This document shows, piece by piece, positions 25,409-34,260 of a stretch of 64,000 bases of DNA. Position 1 is the stretch's first letter, and every line of letters starts with the position of its first letter. The stretch comes from an uncultured Clostridium sp. (GTDB lineage Bacteria > Bacillota > Clostridia > Clostridiales > Clostridiaceae), in the NCBI GenBank assembly GCA_900548455.1, contig URKQ01000001.1:124001-188000 (forward strand), read 5' to 3'. A model generated the notes under the pieces. The model worked only from the letters and a program-made list of their open reading frames with translations. It was not told where the DNA came from and searched no databases. The translations under genes were made by a program, and so were the position numbers.

Positions 25409-26440
25409 TTGAGATTACAAAGGGTAATAGAAGTAACTAAGTTAAGTAAAAAGGCTATCTATTTTTATATAAAGGAGGGCTTAATTTCTCCTAATAAGAA
25501 TATAGATAATGGCTATTATGATTTTTCTGATGAAGATTTAAGAAAACTTAATATAGTATCTTGCTTGCGTAAAACAGGAATGTCAATACAAGATATAAAA
25601 GAGGTTTTTAAGTACCCAACTTTAACGAACTTTTTTATTCATAGACAAATAAATAATTTAAAAAACAGTATTAATGAGCAAATTAATCAGTTAAATGTAG
25701 GATACTATTTAGTAAATGAGCTGCCCACTAATGCAACTCCTAAGAATCTAGAAAACTATTTGGATTTAATCCATAACCAAAAGTTAAATTCTTCAACTGT
25801 AGTTGACTCTTATTTTCCTTGTGTAGATTCTCGAATGATTGCAATTTTAATTTTTGCTGCATTTATGGACATAGAATCTAGTGAATATCATAATTTTTTA
25901 TGGGAAAAAATATCTTCAGAGTTGACATTACAACTGGATAATAAATTAATTTATTTGAAAAAACTTATTTATAGGTTAAGTCCTAATCAAATTGAGGAAA
26001 CTGCAATTTATCAATATAAGGTATGTACCAAGATATATGAAGCTGATGATTGTGAGATTAATAATCTTGAAGAAAGTCTTTTTCAAAATTGTATAGAATT
26101 AGCTAATAATGAAAAGTTGCAAAAATATTGGATAGATAGTTATGATTCTATACTGGTTCCAACATTGTGCTTTATAAATGGTAAGGCAAGTTCACTTCTC
26201 CAAGAATATAATCCAGTCTATGCTAAGTACCATAAAAATACACAGCAAATTGCATCAAACGTATATAAAAGATTAAAGGACAATAAAAAATTGTATGATT
26301 CCTTATTAATATCTTTAAAGGATAAATTTAATCCACAAGCTTTAAACTATGCAGAATTAATTTATCTATTTATCTTTAAAGAAAGTATTTATACTCAATT
26401 AGAAATAAGTGATTTAAAACAAGTTATTAATGAAATATAG
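25409..26440 (+). CDS. MerR family transcriptional regulator with long effector domain
   Basis: A 343-residue regulator that starts at TTG with GAGGTG seven bases before it. Residues 1-70 are a MerR winged helix: VIEVTKLSKKAIYFYIKEGL, then DEDLRKLNIVSCLRKTGMSI and IQDIKEVFK. The remaining 260 residues are an unassigned, mostly helical effector-binding region, much longer than in metal-sensing MerR proteins. It is divergent from the surface flavoprotein, with a 256-base spacer, and is the natural candidate to control that gene. A strong terminator follows. Confidence 0.85.
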   Translation: MRLQRVIEVTKLSKKAIYFYIKEGLISPNKNIDNGYYDFSDEDLRKLNIVSCLRKTGMSIQDIKEVFKYPTLTNFFIHRQINNLKNSINEQINQLNVGYYLVNELPTNATPKNLENYLDLIHNQKLNSSTVVDSYFPCVDSRMIAILIFAAFMDIESSEYHNFLWEKISSELTLQLDNKLIYLKKLIYRLSPNQIEETAIYQYKVCTKIYEADDCEINNLEESLFQNCIELANNEKLQKYWIDSYDSILVPTLCFINGKASSLLQEYNPVYAKYHKNTQQIASNVYKRLKDNKKLYDSLLISLKDKFNPQALNYAELIYLFIFKESIYTQLEISDLKQVINEI

Positions 26441-26492
26441 CAAAATAACACAAGTATTGTACATTATATGTTACAATGCTTGTGTTATTTTA
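26440..26492. terminator. Bidirectional intrinsic terminator
   Basis: Twenty-bp stem with one mismatch-like wobble (26442-26461 with 26472-26491), separating the MerR gene from the converging small-membrane-protein operon. Confidence 0.88.
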
Positions 26493-26504
26493 AATTTAAA
26501 GCTT

Positions 26505-26843
26505 TTATGATATTCTTTTACTAATCTCTTCATGGATCTGTGAATTTGAATATCCACGACTTTTCATTTCATCAATAAAACTTTCAATCAGTAACTCTGA
26601 GTTTTTTGTATCTAGGGAATTACCATTTAAGATTCTTCTTACTTTTGAAAAGGCTTTTGACACTATGTGTTTTATAAAATCTATAAAGTTCATACTTACA
26701 TTTCTTCTAAGAAATTTAATGATAGTAATAAGTAGTACAATTGCAAGAAGTATAAATAAGAAAATTACCCCTCCTATAATTGCCCACACAAAGGTTGGCA
26801 CACTTCCAATTAAATTAATAATCTCATTTAATAACTCTTTCAT
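26505..26843 (-). CDS. Small membrane protein, paralogue of its upstream neighbour (112 aa)
   Basis: A 112-residue protein with one long hydrophobic segment (about 12-37; GSVPTFVWAIIGG then an Ile/Leu run) and a basic, helical cytoplasmic tail ending MKSRGYSNSQIHEEISKRIS. The segment around SVPTFVW matches SIPSFVW in the gene just upstream, so the two look like diverged tandem copies. The ATG used (MKELLN) has AAAGGA nine bases upstream and overlaps the preceding gene by 20 bases. It is last in a four-gene operon with a response regulator and kinase. No known family. Confidence 0.65.
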   Translation of the reverse strand: MKELLNEIINLIGSVPTFVWAIIGGVIFLFILLAIVLLITIIKFLRRNVSMNFIDFIKHIVSKAFSKVRRILNGNSLDTKNSELLIESFIDEMKSRGYSNSQIHEEISKRIS

Positions 26844-27108
26844 TTGATTTTTCCTTTCTATTCTTATTTGATGGCCCAATGAATTTATCTATGAGGTTAA
26901 TTTTTTCTAATAGATTATCTTCAGCTTCATTAATTAAATCTACTGTTTTTGCGTTCCTAAATTTTTTAATCATAGCTAGCATTTGTAAAATATAAGTTAA
27001 GGTTAATATAAGTAGTATAAACCCAAGGGTCATCCAAACAAAGGATGGAATACTGCTTAATATGTCAGCTGCTTTTTTAAATATATTGTTTAAAAAGTTA
27101 AAAATCAC
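26824..27108 (-). CDS. Small membrane protein, paralogue of its downstream neighbour (94 aa)
   Basis: Starts at GTG with GGGGGTG seven bases upstream. The 94-residue protein has an amphipathic N-terminus (MIFNFLNNIFKKAADILSSI), a hydrophobic segment at about 22-45 beginning with SFVW, and a charged cytoplasmic tail. It shares the helix-PSFVW-membrane plan with the next gene. It lies 62 bases after the kinase stop in the same direction, so it may be a target or accessory of that two-component system. Family unknown. Confidence 0.65.
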   Translation of the reverse strand: MIFNFLNNIFKKAADILSSIPSFVWMTLGFILLILTLTYILQMLAMIKKFRNAKTVDLINEAEDNLLEKINLIDKFIGPSNKNRKEKSNERVIK

Positions 27109-27170
27109 CCAAATACACCCCCATATCCATAATCAAATTATATTTTATGAAAATGAAAATTGGATTAAAA

Positions 27171-28511
27171 CTAAGTGAAAGTAAGTTTAAAAATACTTCC
27201 TTCATTTAAGTTACTTTTAACTTCCATTTCAATGTTTAAAATTTTGCATATGCTTTTAGCTATAGAAAGACCAAGACCGTTACCACTAATATTTTTATTT
27301 CTAGATTGATTTTCTGTGTAGAATCTATCGAAAATATGATTCATAGTTTCTTTATCCATACCACAGCCTGTATCTTTAATTTCCACAATAATTTTATTAG
27401 TTGAACTGGAACATAGTAGTGTAATAGTTCCTCCATGTGGTGTAAACTTGAAGGCATTATCAGTTAGAATACGTATAATTTGTTTTACCATGGACTTATC
27501 AGAATTAACAAAGATATTATCTTGGCAAATACAATCTACTATGTGATTTTCATTATAAAGTTTCATTTCCAAGGTCATTTCTTCAAGGAGAGCTGATAAG
27601 TTAAAGGTTTCTTTTGTAATAGCTTTTCCAGCATCTAATTTAGCTAAAAATAGAAGCTTTGAAATTAGCTGAGTCATATAATCTGCTTCCTGTTGAATAG
27701 AGTCTATGGAATGTTCTAAAGCTTCTTTATCATTTTTACCCCAACGACAAATTAAATTTGCATGTCCTTTTATAGCAGCAATTGGAGTTTTAAGTTCATG
27801 GGATGCATCGGCTACAAACTGAGCTTGTTTTTTAAAGGCTAGTTCAAGACCATCGGCCATGTCATTAAAGGTTTTTGAAAGAGTATATAACTCATCATGA
27901 GATTCAGGAAGAGGAATTCTAATAGATAAATTTTCTGCACTAATTGATTTAGCAGTATTAGTTATATCACCTATAGGTTTTAACATTCTTATAGCAAAAT
28001 GATGACCTAAAATTACAGATATAACCATACCAACTATATCTATGGCACCCATAATAAAAAAGAGAATTCTTAAAAAATGTTTTTCACTATATAAGTTTTT
28101 AACAATGAAAAGATCATAAGTAGTCCCATTTAATATGAATTCACTCTTTTCACTTACATAATGTTCATCGTCATCGTCATAACCCCAAATTTTGTCTAAA
28201 GGTATAGAGGATAAAAAGTTATAGTCAAAGCCTTGGGATTTAAATAGAATGTCATTATCCGATTTAATCATTATATTAATATTTTTTACTTCCATTAATT
28301 TAACTGTATCCATAATTTCTTGCTCATTAAATTCCTCAGAAATAATAGCATCTTTAGCAATTTGAATATCTTTATGAGATGCAAAAATTTGATAAACTTC
28401 TACGGAAAGCAAGGCCCCTGCACTGAGTAAAAATAACGTTATGGAAAATATGGCAGCATAAAATAAAGTGAATTTTTGAGTAATAGTAAGTTTATTTAAT
28501 AGCTTTTTCAT
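27171..28511 (-). CDS. Membrane sensor histidine kinase
   Basis: A 446-residue kinase with a membrane helix at about 12-34, an external sensor region of about 115 residues, a second helix at about 150-172, a HAMP linker (LKPIGDITNTAKSISAENLS), then HisKA with FVADASHELKTPIAAI, N box RILTDNAFKFTPHGG, and G boxes DTGCGMD and GNGLGLSIA. It partners the OmpR-type regulator four bases upstream. The small membrane genes downstream are the likely functional context. Signal unknown. Confidence 0.92.
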   Translation of the reverse strand: MKKLLNKLTITQKFTLFYAAIFSITLFLLSAGALLSVEVYQIFASHKDIQIAKDAIISEEFNEQEIMDTVKLMEVKNINIMIKSDNDILFKSQGFDYNFLSSIPLDKIWGYDDDDEHYVSEKSEFILNGTTYDLFIVKNLYSEKHFLRILFFIMGAIDIVGMVISVILGHHFAIRMLKPIGDITNTAKSISAENLSIRIPLPESHDELYTLSKTFNDMADGLELAFKKQAQFVADASHELKTPIAAIKGHANLICRWGKNDKEALEHSIDSIQQEADYMTQLISKLLFLAKLDAGKAITKETFNLSALLEEMTLEMKLYNENHIVDCICQDNIFVNSDKSMVKQIIRILTDNAFKFTPHGGTITLLCSSSTNKIIVEIKDTGCGMDKETMNHIFDRFYTENQSRNKNISGNGLGLSIAKSICKILNIEMEVKSNLNEGSIFKLTFT

Positions 28512-28515
28512 TGTT

Positions 28516-29184
28516 TTAACTCCTTATTATATAGCCATAACCTCTAATAGTGTTGATTATTTTATTATCAGAATCTCCAAGTTTAGCTCGAAGGTGTTTA
28601 ATTGTTACATCAATAACGTTACTATCTCCAAGGTAATCATAATCCCAAACCTTTTGAAGCAGTCTATCACGACTCATTACTATATCTTTGTTTAACAGAA
28701 GTTCTTGTAAAAGGTCAAATTCTTTTTTTGTTAAATCAATTACTTTATCACAATAGATTACTTCATGGGTTTCTAGATTCATATGTAAATTTTGTGTACT
28801 TAGGCACTTTGCTTTATTTAAAGACTGAGCTCTAGTAACTGCACGAATACGAGCAAATAATTCTTCTATATCAAAGGGTTTTGTAACATAGTCATTTGCA
28901 CCACTATCAAGGCCTGTAATTTTATCAGAAATTTCATCTTTAGCAGTTAACATTATAATGGGAACCTTAGAAAATTCTCTTATCCTTTTGCATACTTCAA
29001 TGCCATTTATAAAGGGAAGCATAATATCAAGAAGAACTACATCATAATTATTATTTTGAATTTCAATTAATCCTTTTCTTCCATATTCAGCGATTGTAGC
29101 TGTGCAACCTTCATGTTCAAGCTCCATTTTTATAAAGCTTGCTATTTGTCTTTCATCTTCAACGATTAATACTTTGTAGTCCAT
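28516..29184 (-). CDS. OmpR/PhoB family response regulator
   Basis: About 222 residues: receiver domain with acidic pair VEDE, phospho-Asp in DVVLLDIMLPF, Lys in VTKPFDIEE, then a winged-helix DNA-binding domain (LTKKEFDLLQELLLNKDIVM, VIDVTIKHLRAKLG). The ATG (MDYKVL) follows GGAGAGG by eight bases; an upstream GTG overlaps the ribosome site. First gene of the operon with the kinase four bases downstream. Target genes probably include the operon itself and the two small membrane proteins. Confidence 0.93.
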   Translation of the reverse strand: MDYKVLIVEDERQIASFIKMELEHEGCTATIAEYGRKGLIEIQNNNYDVVLLDIMLPFINGIEVCKRIREFSKVPIIMLTAKDEISDKITGLDSGANDYVTKPFDIEELFARIRAVTRAQSLNKAKCLSTQNLHMNLETHEVIYCDKVIDLTKKEFDLLQELLLNKDIVMSRDRLLQKVWDYDYLGDSNVIDVTIKHLRAKLGDSDNKIINTIRGYGYIIRS

Positions 29185-29386
29185 TTTATTCACCTCTCCA
29201 CATTAGTATAAATTATAAAGATTAAAAGTGGATTAAAAATTTAAAGTTTTAAGATGATTAAAGTAGAGTTTGCTAAAAAAAATATATATCTATCTTAGAT
29301 GTTTTTGTATTTTTGTAAATAATTTTACATTACATTTAAATAATCATATAATATTGAGGTAAGTAAAAATAAAATGTAGGGGTGGG

Positions 29387-29602
29387 ATATATTTTATATT
29401 CCCAATAATATTTATTGCACAAGGATTAATATATACAGATTTGAAAAAAGAGCTGATTATAGGGTTAGTACTATCATCTATAGCATTTATCATACCTATA
29501 AATTTATTATATAATATGGGTAGTTGCATTCAACTATTACTTGTTTATATTGTATTAGGGATACTTAGCTTCTTTGTTAAGAAAAAGGTGAATTGTAGAT
29601 AA
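29387..29602 (+). pseudogene. Small two-helix membrane protein lacking a normal start codon
   Basis: An open frame of about 71 codons reads IFPIIFIAQGLIYTDL, then KKELIIGLVLSSIAFI, then MGSCIQLLLVYIVLGILSF, a convincing small membrane protein with two or three hydrophobic segments. AGGGGTGGG lies where a ribosome site belongs, but the codons after it are ATA, with no ATG or GTG; the first usable start is TTG at 29441, which would drop the first helix. Either a start-codon mutation or a non-standard ATA start. No family recognised. Confidence 0.4.
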
Positions 29603-29647
29603 TTATTAATAACAATAAAAAATATAATAACGGATAGAGGGGTCAAT

Positions 29648-30724
29648 ATGAAAAAGGAAAGAATTGAGAAAGTTTTAAAGCAGATGGAAACTTTAAATAT
29701 GCCACAAGCTATAATTGCAGATAGCGCTGCTATATTTTATTTAACAGGAAAATGGATTCATCCAGGTGAAAGGTTAGTCGCTCTTTACTTAAATGTAAAT
29801 GGCAATCATAAGCTTGTTATAAATGAGCTATTCCCTGTGGAAGAAGACCTTGGAGTTGAGAAAATTTGGTATAATGATACAGAGGAACCTGTGGTAATAA
29901 TGGCTCAATTTATTGAAAAGGATAAGCCAATTGCAATAGATAAAAATTGGCCTGCAAAGTTTTTAATTAAGCTTATGGATCTTGGAGGAGGAAGTTCTTT
30001 CCATAGTGCAGAGGCTTTAGTAGATAGAGTTAGAATGTGTAAAGATGAAGAAGAAAAAGAGTTTATGAGAGAAGCATCAAGGTTAAATGATTTAGCTATG
30101 GAGAAGCTTCAAAGTCTCGTTAATAAAGGTTATACTGAAAAGGAAATGGGAGCAAAGCTTGGAGAAATCTATGAAGAACTTGGAACAGAGGGATTTTCCT
30201 TTGAACCTATTATAGCTTATGGTCCAAATGGTGCAGACCCACATCATGAACTAGATAATTCTAGGGGTAAGGTTGGAGATAGTGTAATCCTTGATATTGG
30301 TTGTAAGAAAAATTCTTATTGTTCTGATATGACAAGGACAGTTTTTATAGGTGAACCTTCAGCTAAGGGAAAAGAAATATATGAAATAGTTCGTGAAGCT
30401 AATGAAAGGGCTATTTCAATAGTAAAGCCTGGAGTTAAGTTTTCAGAAATAGATGCAGCTGCAAGGGACTATATAACATCTAAAGGTTATGGTAAGTATT
30501 TTACCCATAGACTTGGACACTCTATAGGAATTGAAGTTCATGATCTAGGAGATGTTTCTGCTGTTAATCATGAAGAGGTTAAGGAAGGAATGATTTTTTC
30601 CATTGAACCAGGAATATATTTAGCTGGTGAGGTTGGAGTAAGAATAGAAGATTTAGTTCTTGTAACTAATAATGGCTGTGAAGTTCTTAATAAAGTAAGT
30701 AAGGACCTTAGAATGATTAAGTAA
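29648..30724 (+). CDS. Xaa-Pro peptidase (M24 family)
   Basis: A 358-residue creatinase-fold metallopeptidase. The N-terminal third is the substrate-side domain; the catalytic domain starts near residue 130. The five metal ligands are visible: Asp in SVILDIGCKK, Asp in CSDMTRTVF, His in RLGHSIGIEVHDLG, Glu in FSIEPGIYL and Glu in VRIEDLVL. It cleaves the residue before proline in short peptides in the cytoplasm, an amino-acid supply role. GAGGGG precedes the ATG. Single gene with its own terminator. Confidence 0.92.
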   Translation: MKKERIEKVLKQMETLNMPQAIIADSAAIFYLTGKWIHPGERLVALYLNVNGNHKLVINELFPVEEDLGVEKIWYNDTEEPVVIMAQFIEKDKPIAIDKNWPAKFLIKLMDLGGGSSFHSAEALVDRVRMCKDEEEKEFMREASRLNDLAMEKLQSLVNKGYTEKEMGAKLGEIYEELGTEGFSFEPIIAYGPNGADPHHELDNSRGKVGDSVILDIGCKKNSYCSDMTRTVFIGEPSAKGKEIYEIVREANERAISIVKPGVKFSEIDAAARDYITSKGYGKYFTHRLGHSIGIEVHDLGDVSAVNHEEVKEGMIFSIEPGIYLAGEVGVRIEDLVLVTNNGCEVLNKVSKDLRMIK

Positions 30725-30799
30725 TTGTCAAGCTAAAAGGAAAAGTTACTAAAGAAGTTTATCAGTATGATTATGTTTAGGATACACCGCTTAAATAAA

Positions 30800-30850
30800 C
30801 AAGAAAACACAAGTGTTGTTACAAATAAAGTACAAAACTTGTGTTTTTTA
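30800..30850. terminator. Bidirectional intrinsic terminator
   Basis: AAAACACAAGT (from 30804) pairs with ACTTGTGTTTT (to 30847), with partial inner pairing and T runs. Confidence 0.8.
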
Positions 30851-30872
30851 TGTATGGGAAAGTATAAAATTT

Positions 30873-31367
30873 TTATATAGTTTTATATAAAAGCTCTGCA
30901 TCAGAATTATCAGCAGTTTTGAAAATTTTTTCAGAAACAAAGCCTAGATTGATAAGTAACTTTCTTGAAGCTATATTGTTAGGGTCAATATAAGCTATGA
31001 CTTTTTTTATTTTATCATTTAACGTTATCTTAGCTAAAAGTAGACTTAATAATTCTGTGCCAAATCCTTGTCCCCAATACTCAGGAAGTAACATATATTC
31101 AACTTCTGCTTCAGCTGAATCATCTCTTATATAAATCGTACCAAGGCCCATAAATTTATTTGAAGAAATTTCAAACACAGTAAAAGAACCAAAATCTTCA
31201 GATGTAGTATTATGGTTACTCATTTGTTTAAAGGTTATTTCAATTTCTTCGTCAGTAAAAATCCTTCCAAAATTCATATTCATAACTTTTTCATTTTTGC
31301 AAAGCATGTTGTAATAAGAAAAATCATTTTCTGGAATAAATTTCTTAAGATAAATACGATTACTCAT
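30873..31367 (-). CDS. GNAT family N-acetyltransferase (RimJ/RimL type)
   Basis: A 164-residue GNAT protein; the acetyl-CoA loop is in EYWGQGFGTELLSLLL and the late block is YIDPNNIASRKLLINLGFVS, which is typical of the RimJ/RimL and antibiotic or ribosomal-protein acetylating branch. Substrate unknown. GGAGGG precedes the ATG. Single-gene unit converging on the peptidase gene. Confidence 0.88.
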   Translation of the reverse strand: MSNRIYLKKFIPENDFSYYNMLCKNEKVMNMNFGRIFTDEEIEITFKQMSNHNTTSEDFGSFTVFEISSNKFMGLGTIYIRDDSAEAEVEYMLLPEYWGQGFGTELLSLLLAKITLNDKIKKVIAYIDPNNIASRKLLINLGFVSEKIFKTADNSDAELLYKTI

Positions 31368-31545
31368 AGTAAACCCTCCAGTGATAATAAGAATTATATA
31401 TAAATATTATAACATTTTAAAGTTTGTGGAGTGTAATTATTTACATTAATAAAATGTAAGTGTTTTGTAACCTACTGAGAGTTATTTTGTAATAGTATAT
31501 AAGTGTGATAAAGTTGACGAATTAAGAAAGAAAGTGACGAATTAT

Positions 31546-32319
31546 ATGAAAAGAAGAAGTTATATAGTTATAGCAAGTGTAGGTGCAATGATTTTAGTAA
31601 CATTATCCTTTGTAATCTTAGGTAGAAAAAATAATGATGAAGAGATGAAAAATATATTACAGGGAAGAGAATGCTTAAAATCATTAGAACAGTTAGATGT
31701 GAGTGAAATAGAGAAAAAAGTAAACAATAACCTTAAACCTGAAATAGTAGTGGATAAGGATAATATAAACTTTTATAACTTTTATGAAAATACAGTGTTT
31801 TTAGGAGATTCAATTACAGAGGGATTGGCAGAGATGGAATTAATCAATGAGTACAATGTAATAAGTAATAAAGGGGATACAGTTTTAAAGGGAAGAAAGA
31901 ATATAGATAAGATTATCTCTATGAAGCCTCAAAATATAGTTCTATTATATGGTATGAATGATGTTATAGAATTTGATGGTGGTGGACCTGGAGGAGTAGA
32001 GAAATTTAAAGAACATTATTTAGGGTTTATAAGTGAAATTAAAGAAAAACTTCCTAATTCAAATATATATATACAGTCTCCGTTACCTGTTTTAGATTCA
32101 GCAAGAAAAACTAATGAAAGATTGACCAATGAAAATTTGAATGAATTTAGAGAAGTTACAAAGGAAGTTAGTGAAGAATCAAAAACGCATTATGTTGATA
32201 TTGATATTTTAGTTGAAAACAGTGAAGAGTTATACGAAGGTGATGGAATACATTTTAAATATGATTTCTACTTGAAGTGGTTAACATATTTAAAGCAGAT
32301 TATTGAAGGAAATAAGTAG
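31546..32319 (+). CDS. SGNH/GDSL-type hydrolase or transferase, membrane-anchored
   Basis: About 257 residues. MKRRSYIVIASVG begins a signal anchor; the outside domain has SGNH blocks VFLGDSITEG (Ser nucleophile, about residue 90), the Gly/Asn pair in LLYGMNDV, and the Asp-His pair in EGDGIHFK. It opens a four-gene operon with DUF4358, MBOAT and DHHW proteins, so its likely task is acetyl transfer to, or removal from, a surface polymer outside the membrane. The ribosome site is weak; a GTG four codons earlier is an alternative start. Confidence 0.8.
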   Translation: MKRRSYIVIASVGAMILVTLSFVILGRKNNDEEMKNILQGRECLKSLEQLDVSEIEKKVNNNLKPEIVVDKDNINFYNFYENTVFLGDSITEGLAEMELINEYNVISNKGDTVLKGRKNIDKIISMKPQNIVLLYGMNDVIEFDGGGPGGVEKFKEHYLGFISEIKEKLPNSNIYIQSPLPVLDSARKTNERLTNENLNEFREVTKEVSEESKTHYVDIDILVENSEELYEGDGIHFKYDFYLKWLTYLKQIIEGNK

Positions 32320-32328
32320 GAGACAATT

Positions 32329-32802
32329 ATGAAAGAATATAAGAAATATTATTTTGCTTTAGTAGGAGTAGTTTTAATTGTTTTTATAGCATTATATCAA
32401 TTAGTTAAAGTTAAGGATTTAGATATGAATGAGTTAAAAGATCAGATTTCACAGGTTGTAAATTTAGAAAAGGTTGAGCAAGGAGATAGTTTAAAACTTA
32501 GAAAGTTATACTACATAGATAAAAATGAAGTGGAGGAGTTTATACTCTTTGCACCTAAAAGTAATATGGATGCTGAAGAAGTTCTTGTTTTAAAATCAGG
32601 TAATGAAGAGAATATGATTAATTTAAAAAGCAAAGTTGAAGCAAGAATAAAAAAGCAATCAGATAGTTTTAGAAGCTATAGACCTGAAGAATATGACATA
32701 ATAAGTAATAGTGTATTGAAGGTAAAGGGAAATTACTTAGTATTAATTATTTCAAAAGAGTCGGCAGAAATAGAAGCTGCAGTAAATAGAGCGTTTAAGT
32801 AA
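32329..32802 (+). CDS. DUF4358 family membrane-anchored protein
   Basis: A 157-residue protein with a signal-anchor helix at about 7-27 and a small external domain (for example KLRKLYYIDKNEVEEFILF and KKQSDSFRSYRPEEYDII), matching my memory of the DUF4358 family that is commonly found inside MBOAT acetylation operons of clostridia. It starts nine bases after the SGNH gene with a GGAG site. An accessory or docking role in surface acetylation is inferred from position. Confidence 0.75.
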   Translation: MKEYKKYYFALVGVVLIVFIALYQLVKVKDLDMNELKDQISQVVNLEKVEQGDSLKLRKLYYIDKNEVEEFILFAPKSNMDAEEVLVLKSGNEENMINLKSKVEARIKKQSDSFRSYRPEEYDIISNSVLKVKGNYLVLIISKESAEIEAAVNRAFK

Positions 32803-32831
32803 TGACTAAATCTTAATTGGAGTGAGTTGAA

Positions 32832-34238
32832 ATGGTTTTTAGTAGTTTAATATTTTTATTTATTTTTTTACCATGTACACTAATGATTTATTATGTTTCC
32901 CCTAAGAAGCTTAGAAATTTAATAATTCTCATCATGAGTTTAATTTTCTATGCTTGGGGAGAACCAGTGTATGTTTTTTTAATGATAACATCTATAATAG
33001 TAAACTATATTGGAGGATTAATTATTGAAGGAATTGAGGAAGACAAAGAAAAGCGAAGGTTTATATTTGTAACTGTTATAGCAATAAATTTATGTTCGCT
33101 TTTTTTCTTTAAATATTATGGGTTTATTATTAATAATATTAATGGAATTTTAGGCACAAGTTTTCAAATAAGAGCGTTGCCTTTGCCTCTTGGAATATCC
33201 TTTTATACATTTCAGCTTATATCTTATGTAGCTGATGTATATATGAAAAAGGTAGAAGCGCAGCATAATATAATTGATTTTGGAGCTTATGTTACAATGT
33301 TTCCACAGCTAGTAGCAGGTCCAATAGTTCAATATAATGATGTTAAAAATCAACTTAATTTGCGAGAGGAATCCATAGATAAATTTGGAGATGGTGTTGA
33401 TAGATTTATAAGTGGTATAGGCAAAAAAGTGATTATTGCTAATAATATAGGTATGATTTGGACAAGTATAAAGACGCTGCCAGTAAATGAGATTTCAGTT
33501 TTAACTGCTTGGATAGGAATAATTGCATTTACCCTTCAAATTTATTTTGATTTTAGTGGTTATTCTGATATGGCTATTGGGCTTGGAAGAATGTTTGGAT
33601 TTAATTTCTTAGAAAATTTCAAGTATCCATATATGGCAAAGAGCATAAGTGAATTTTGGAGAAGATGGCATATATCTTTAGGCTCATGGTTTAGAGAGTA
33701 TATATATATTCCACTAGGTGGAAATAGAAGAGGATTAAAGATACAGTTTAGAAACTTATTTGTGGTATGGTTTGCTACAGGATTATGGCATGGTGCAAGT
33801 TGGAACTTTGTTATCTGGGGATTATACTTTGGTGCTCTTATTTTTCTTGAAAAAGTTTTTTTAGGAGATTTACTAAAAAAAGTAGGTGGCTTTCTATCAC
33901 ATATTTATACTTTAGTTTTAGTAATAATAAGTTGGGTATTTTTTGATATAACTAAAGTTAGCGATGCGTTAAGTTATATAGGAGTTATGTTTGGAATAGG
34001 AGAAAACCCAATAATCGATAGCATGGCAAGATATACACTAAAATCTAATTTTATAATTTTAATTATAGGGATTTTGTGTGCTACACCGATGATAAGAACT
34101 ATCTTTAATAACATAAAGAAAAGATATAGATTAAAAGGAGTGTTTGTAGCTGTAGCAATAAATATGTTAATTTTAGTTATTTCTATGACTTATTTAGTTA
34201 GTGAAAGTTATAATCCTTTTCTATATTTTAGATTTTAA
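32832..34238 (+). CDS. MBOAT family O-acyltransferase (AlgI/DltB type)
   Basis: A 468-residue multipass protein of the membrane-bound O-acyltransferase family. Marks include the early PLPLGISFYTFQLISYVADV, the central YFDFSGYSDMAIGLGRMFG, EFWRRWHISLGSWFREYIYI, and the catalytic-His segment FATGLWHGASWNFVIWG. Such proteins pass acyl groups across the membrane to secreted polysaccharide, peptidoglycan or teichoic acid. It is the core of the four-gene operon. GGAGTGAG precedes the ATG. Confidence 0.93.
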   Translation: MVFSSLIFLFIFLPCTLMIYYVSPKKLRNLIILIMSLIFYAWGEPVYVFLMITSIIVNYIGGLIIEGIEEDKEKRRFIFVTVIAINLCSLFFFKYYGFIINNINGILGTSFQIRALPLPLGISFYTFQLISYVADVYMKKVEAQHNIIDFGAYVTMFPQLVAGPIVQYNDVKNQLNLREESIDKFGDGVDRFISGIGKKVIIANNIGMIWTSIKTLPVNEISVLTAWIGIIAFTLQIYFDFSGYSDMAIGLGRMFGFNFLENFKYPYMAKSISEFWRRWHISLGSWFREYIYIPLGGNRRGLKIQFRNLFVVWFATGLWHGASWNFVIWGLYFGALIFLEKVFLGDLLKKVGGFLSHIYTLVLVIISWVFFDITKVSDALSYIGVMFGIGENPIIDSMARYTLKSNFIILIIGILCATPMIRTIFNNIKKRYRLKGVFVAVAINMLILVISMTYLVSESYNPFLYFRF

Positions 34239-34260
34239 AGGAAGAAAGTTGAGGAAAAAA

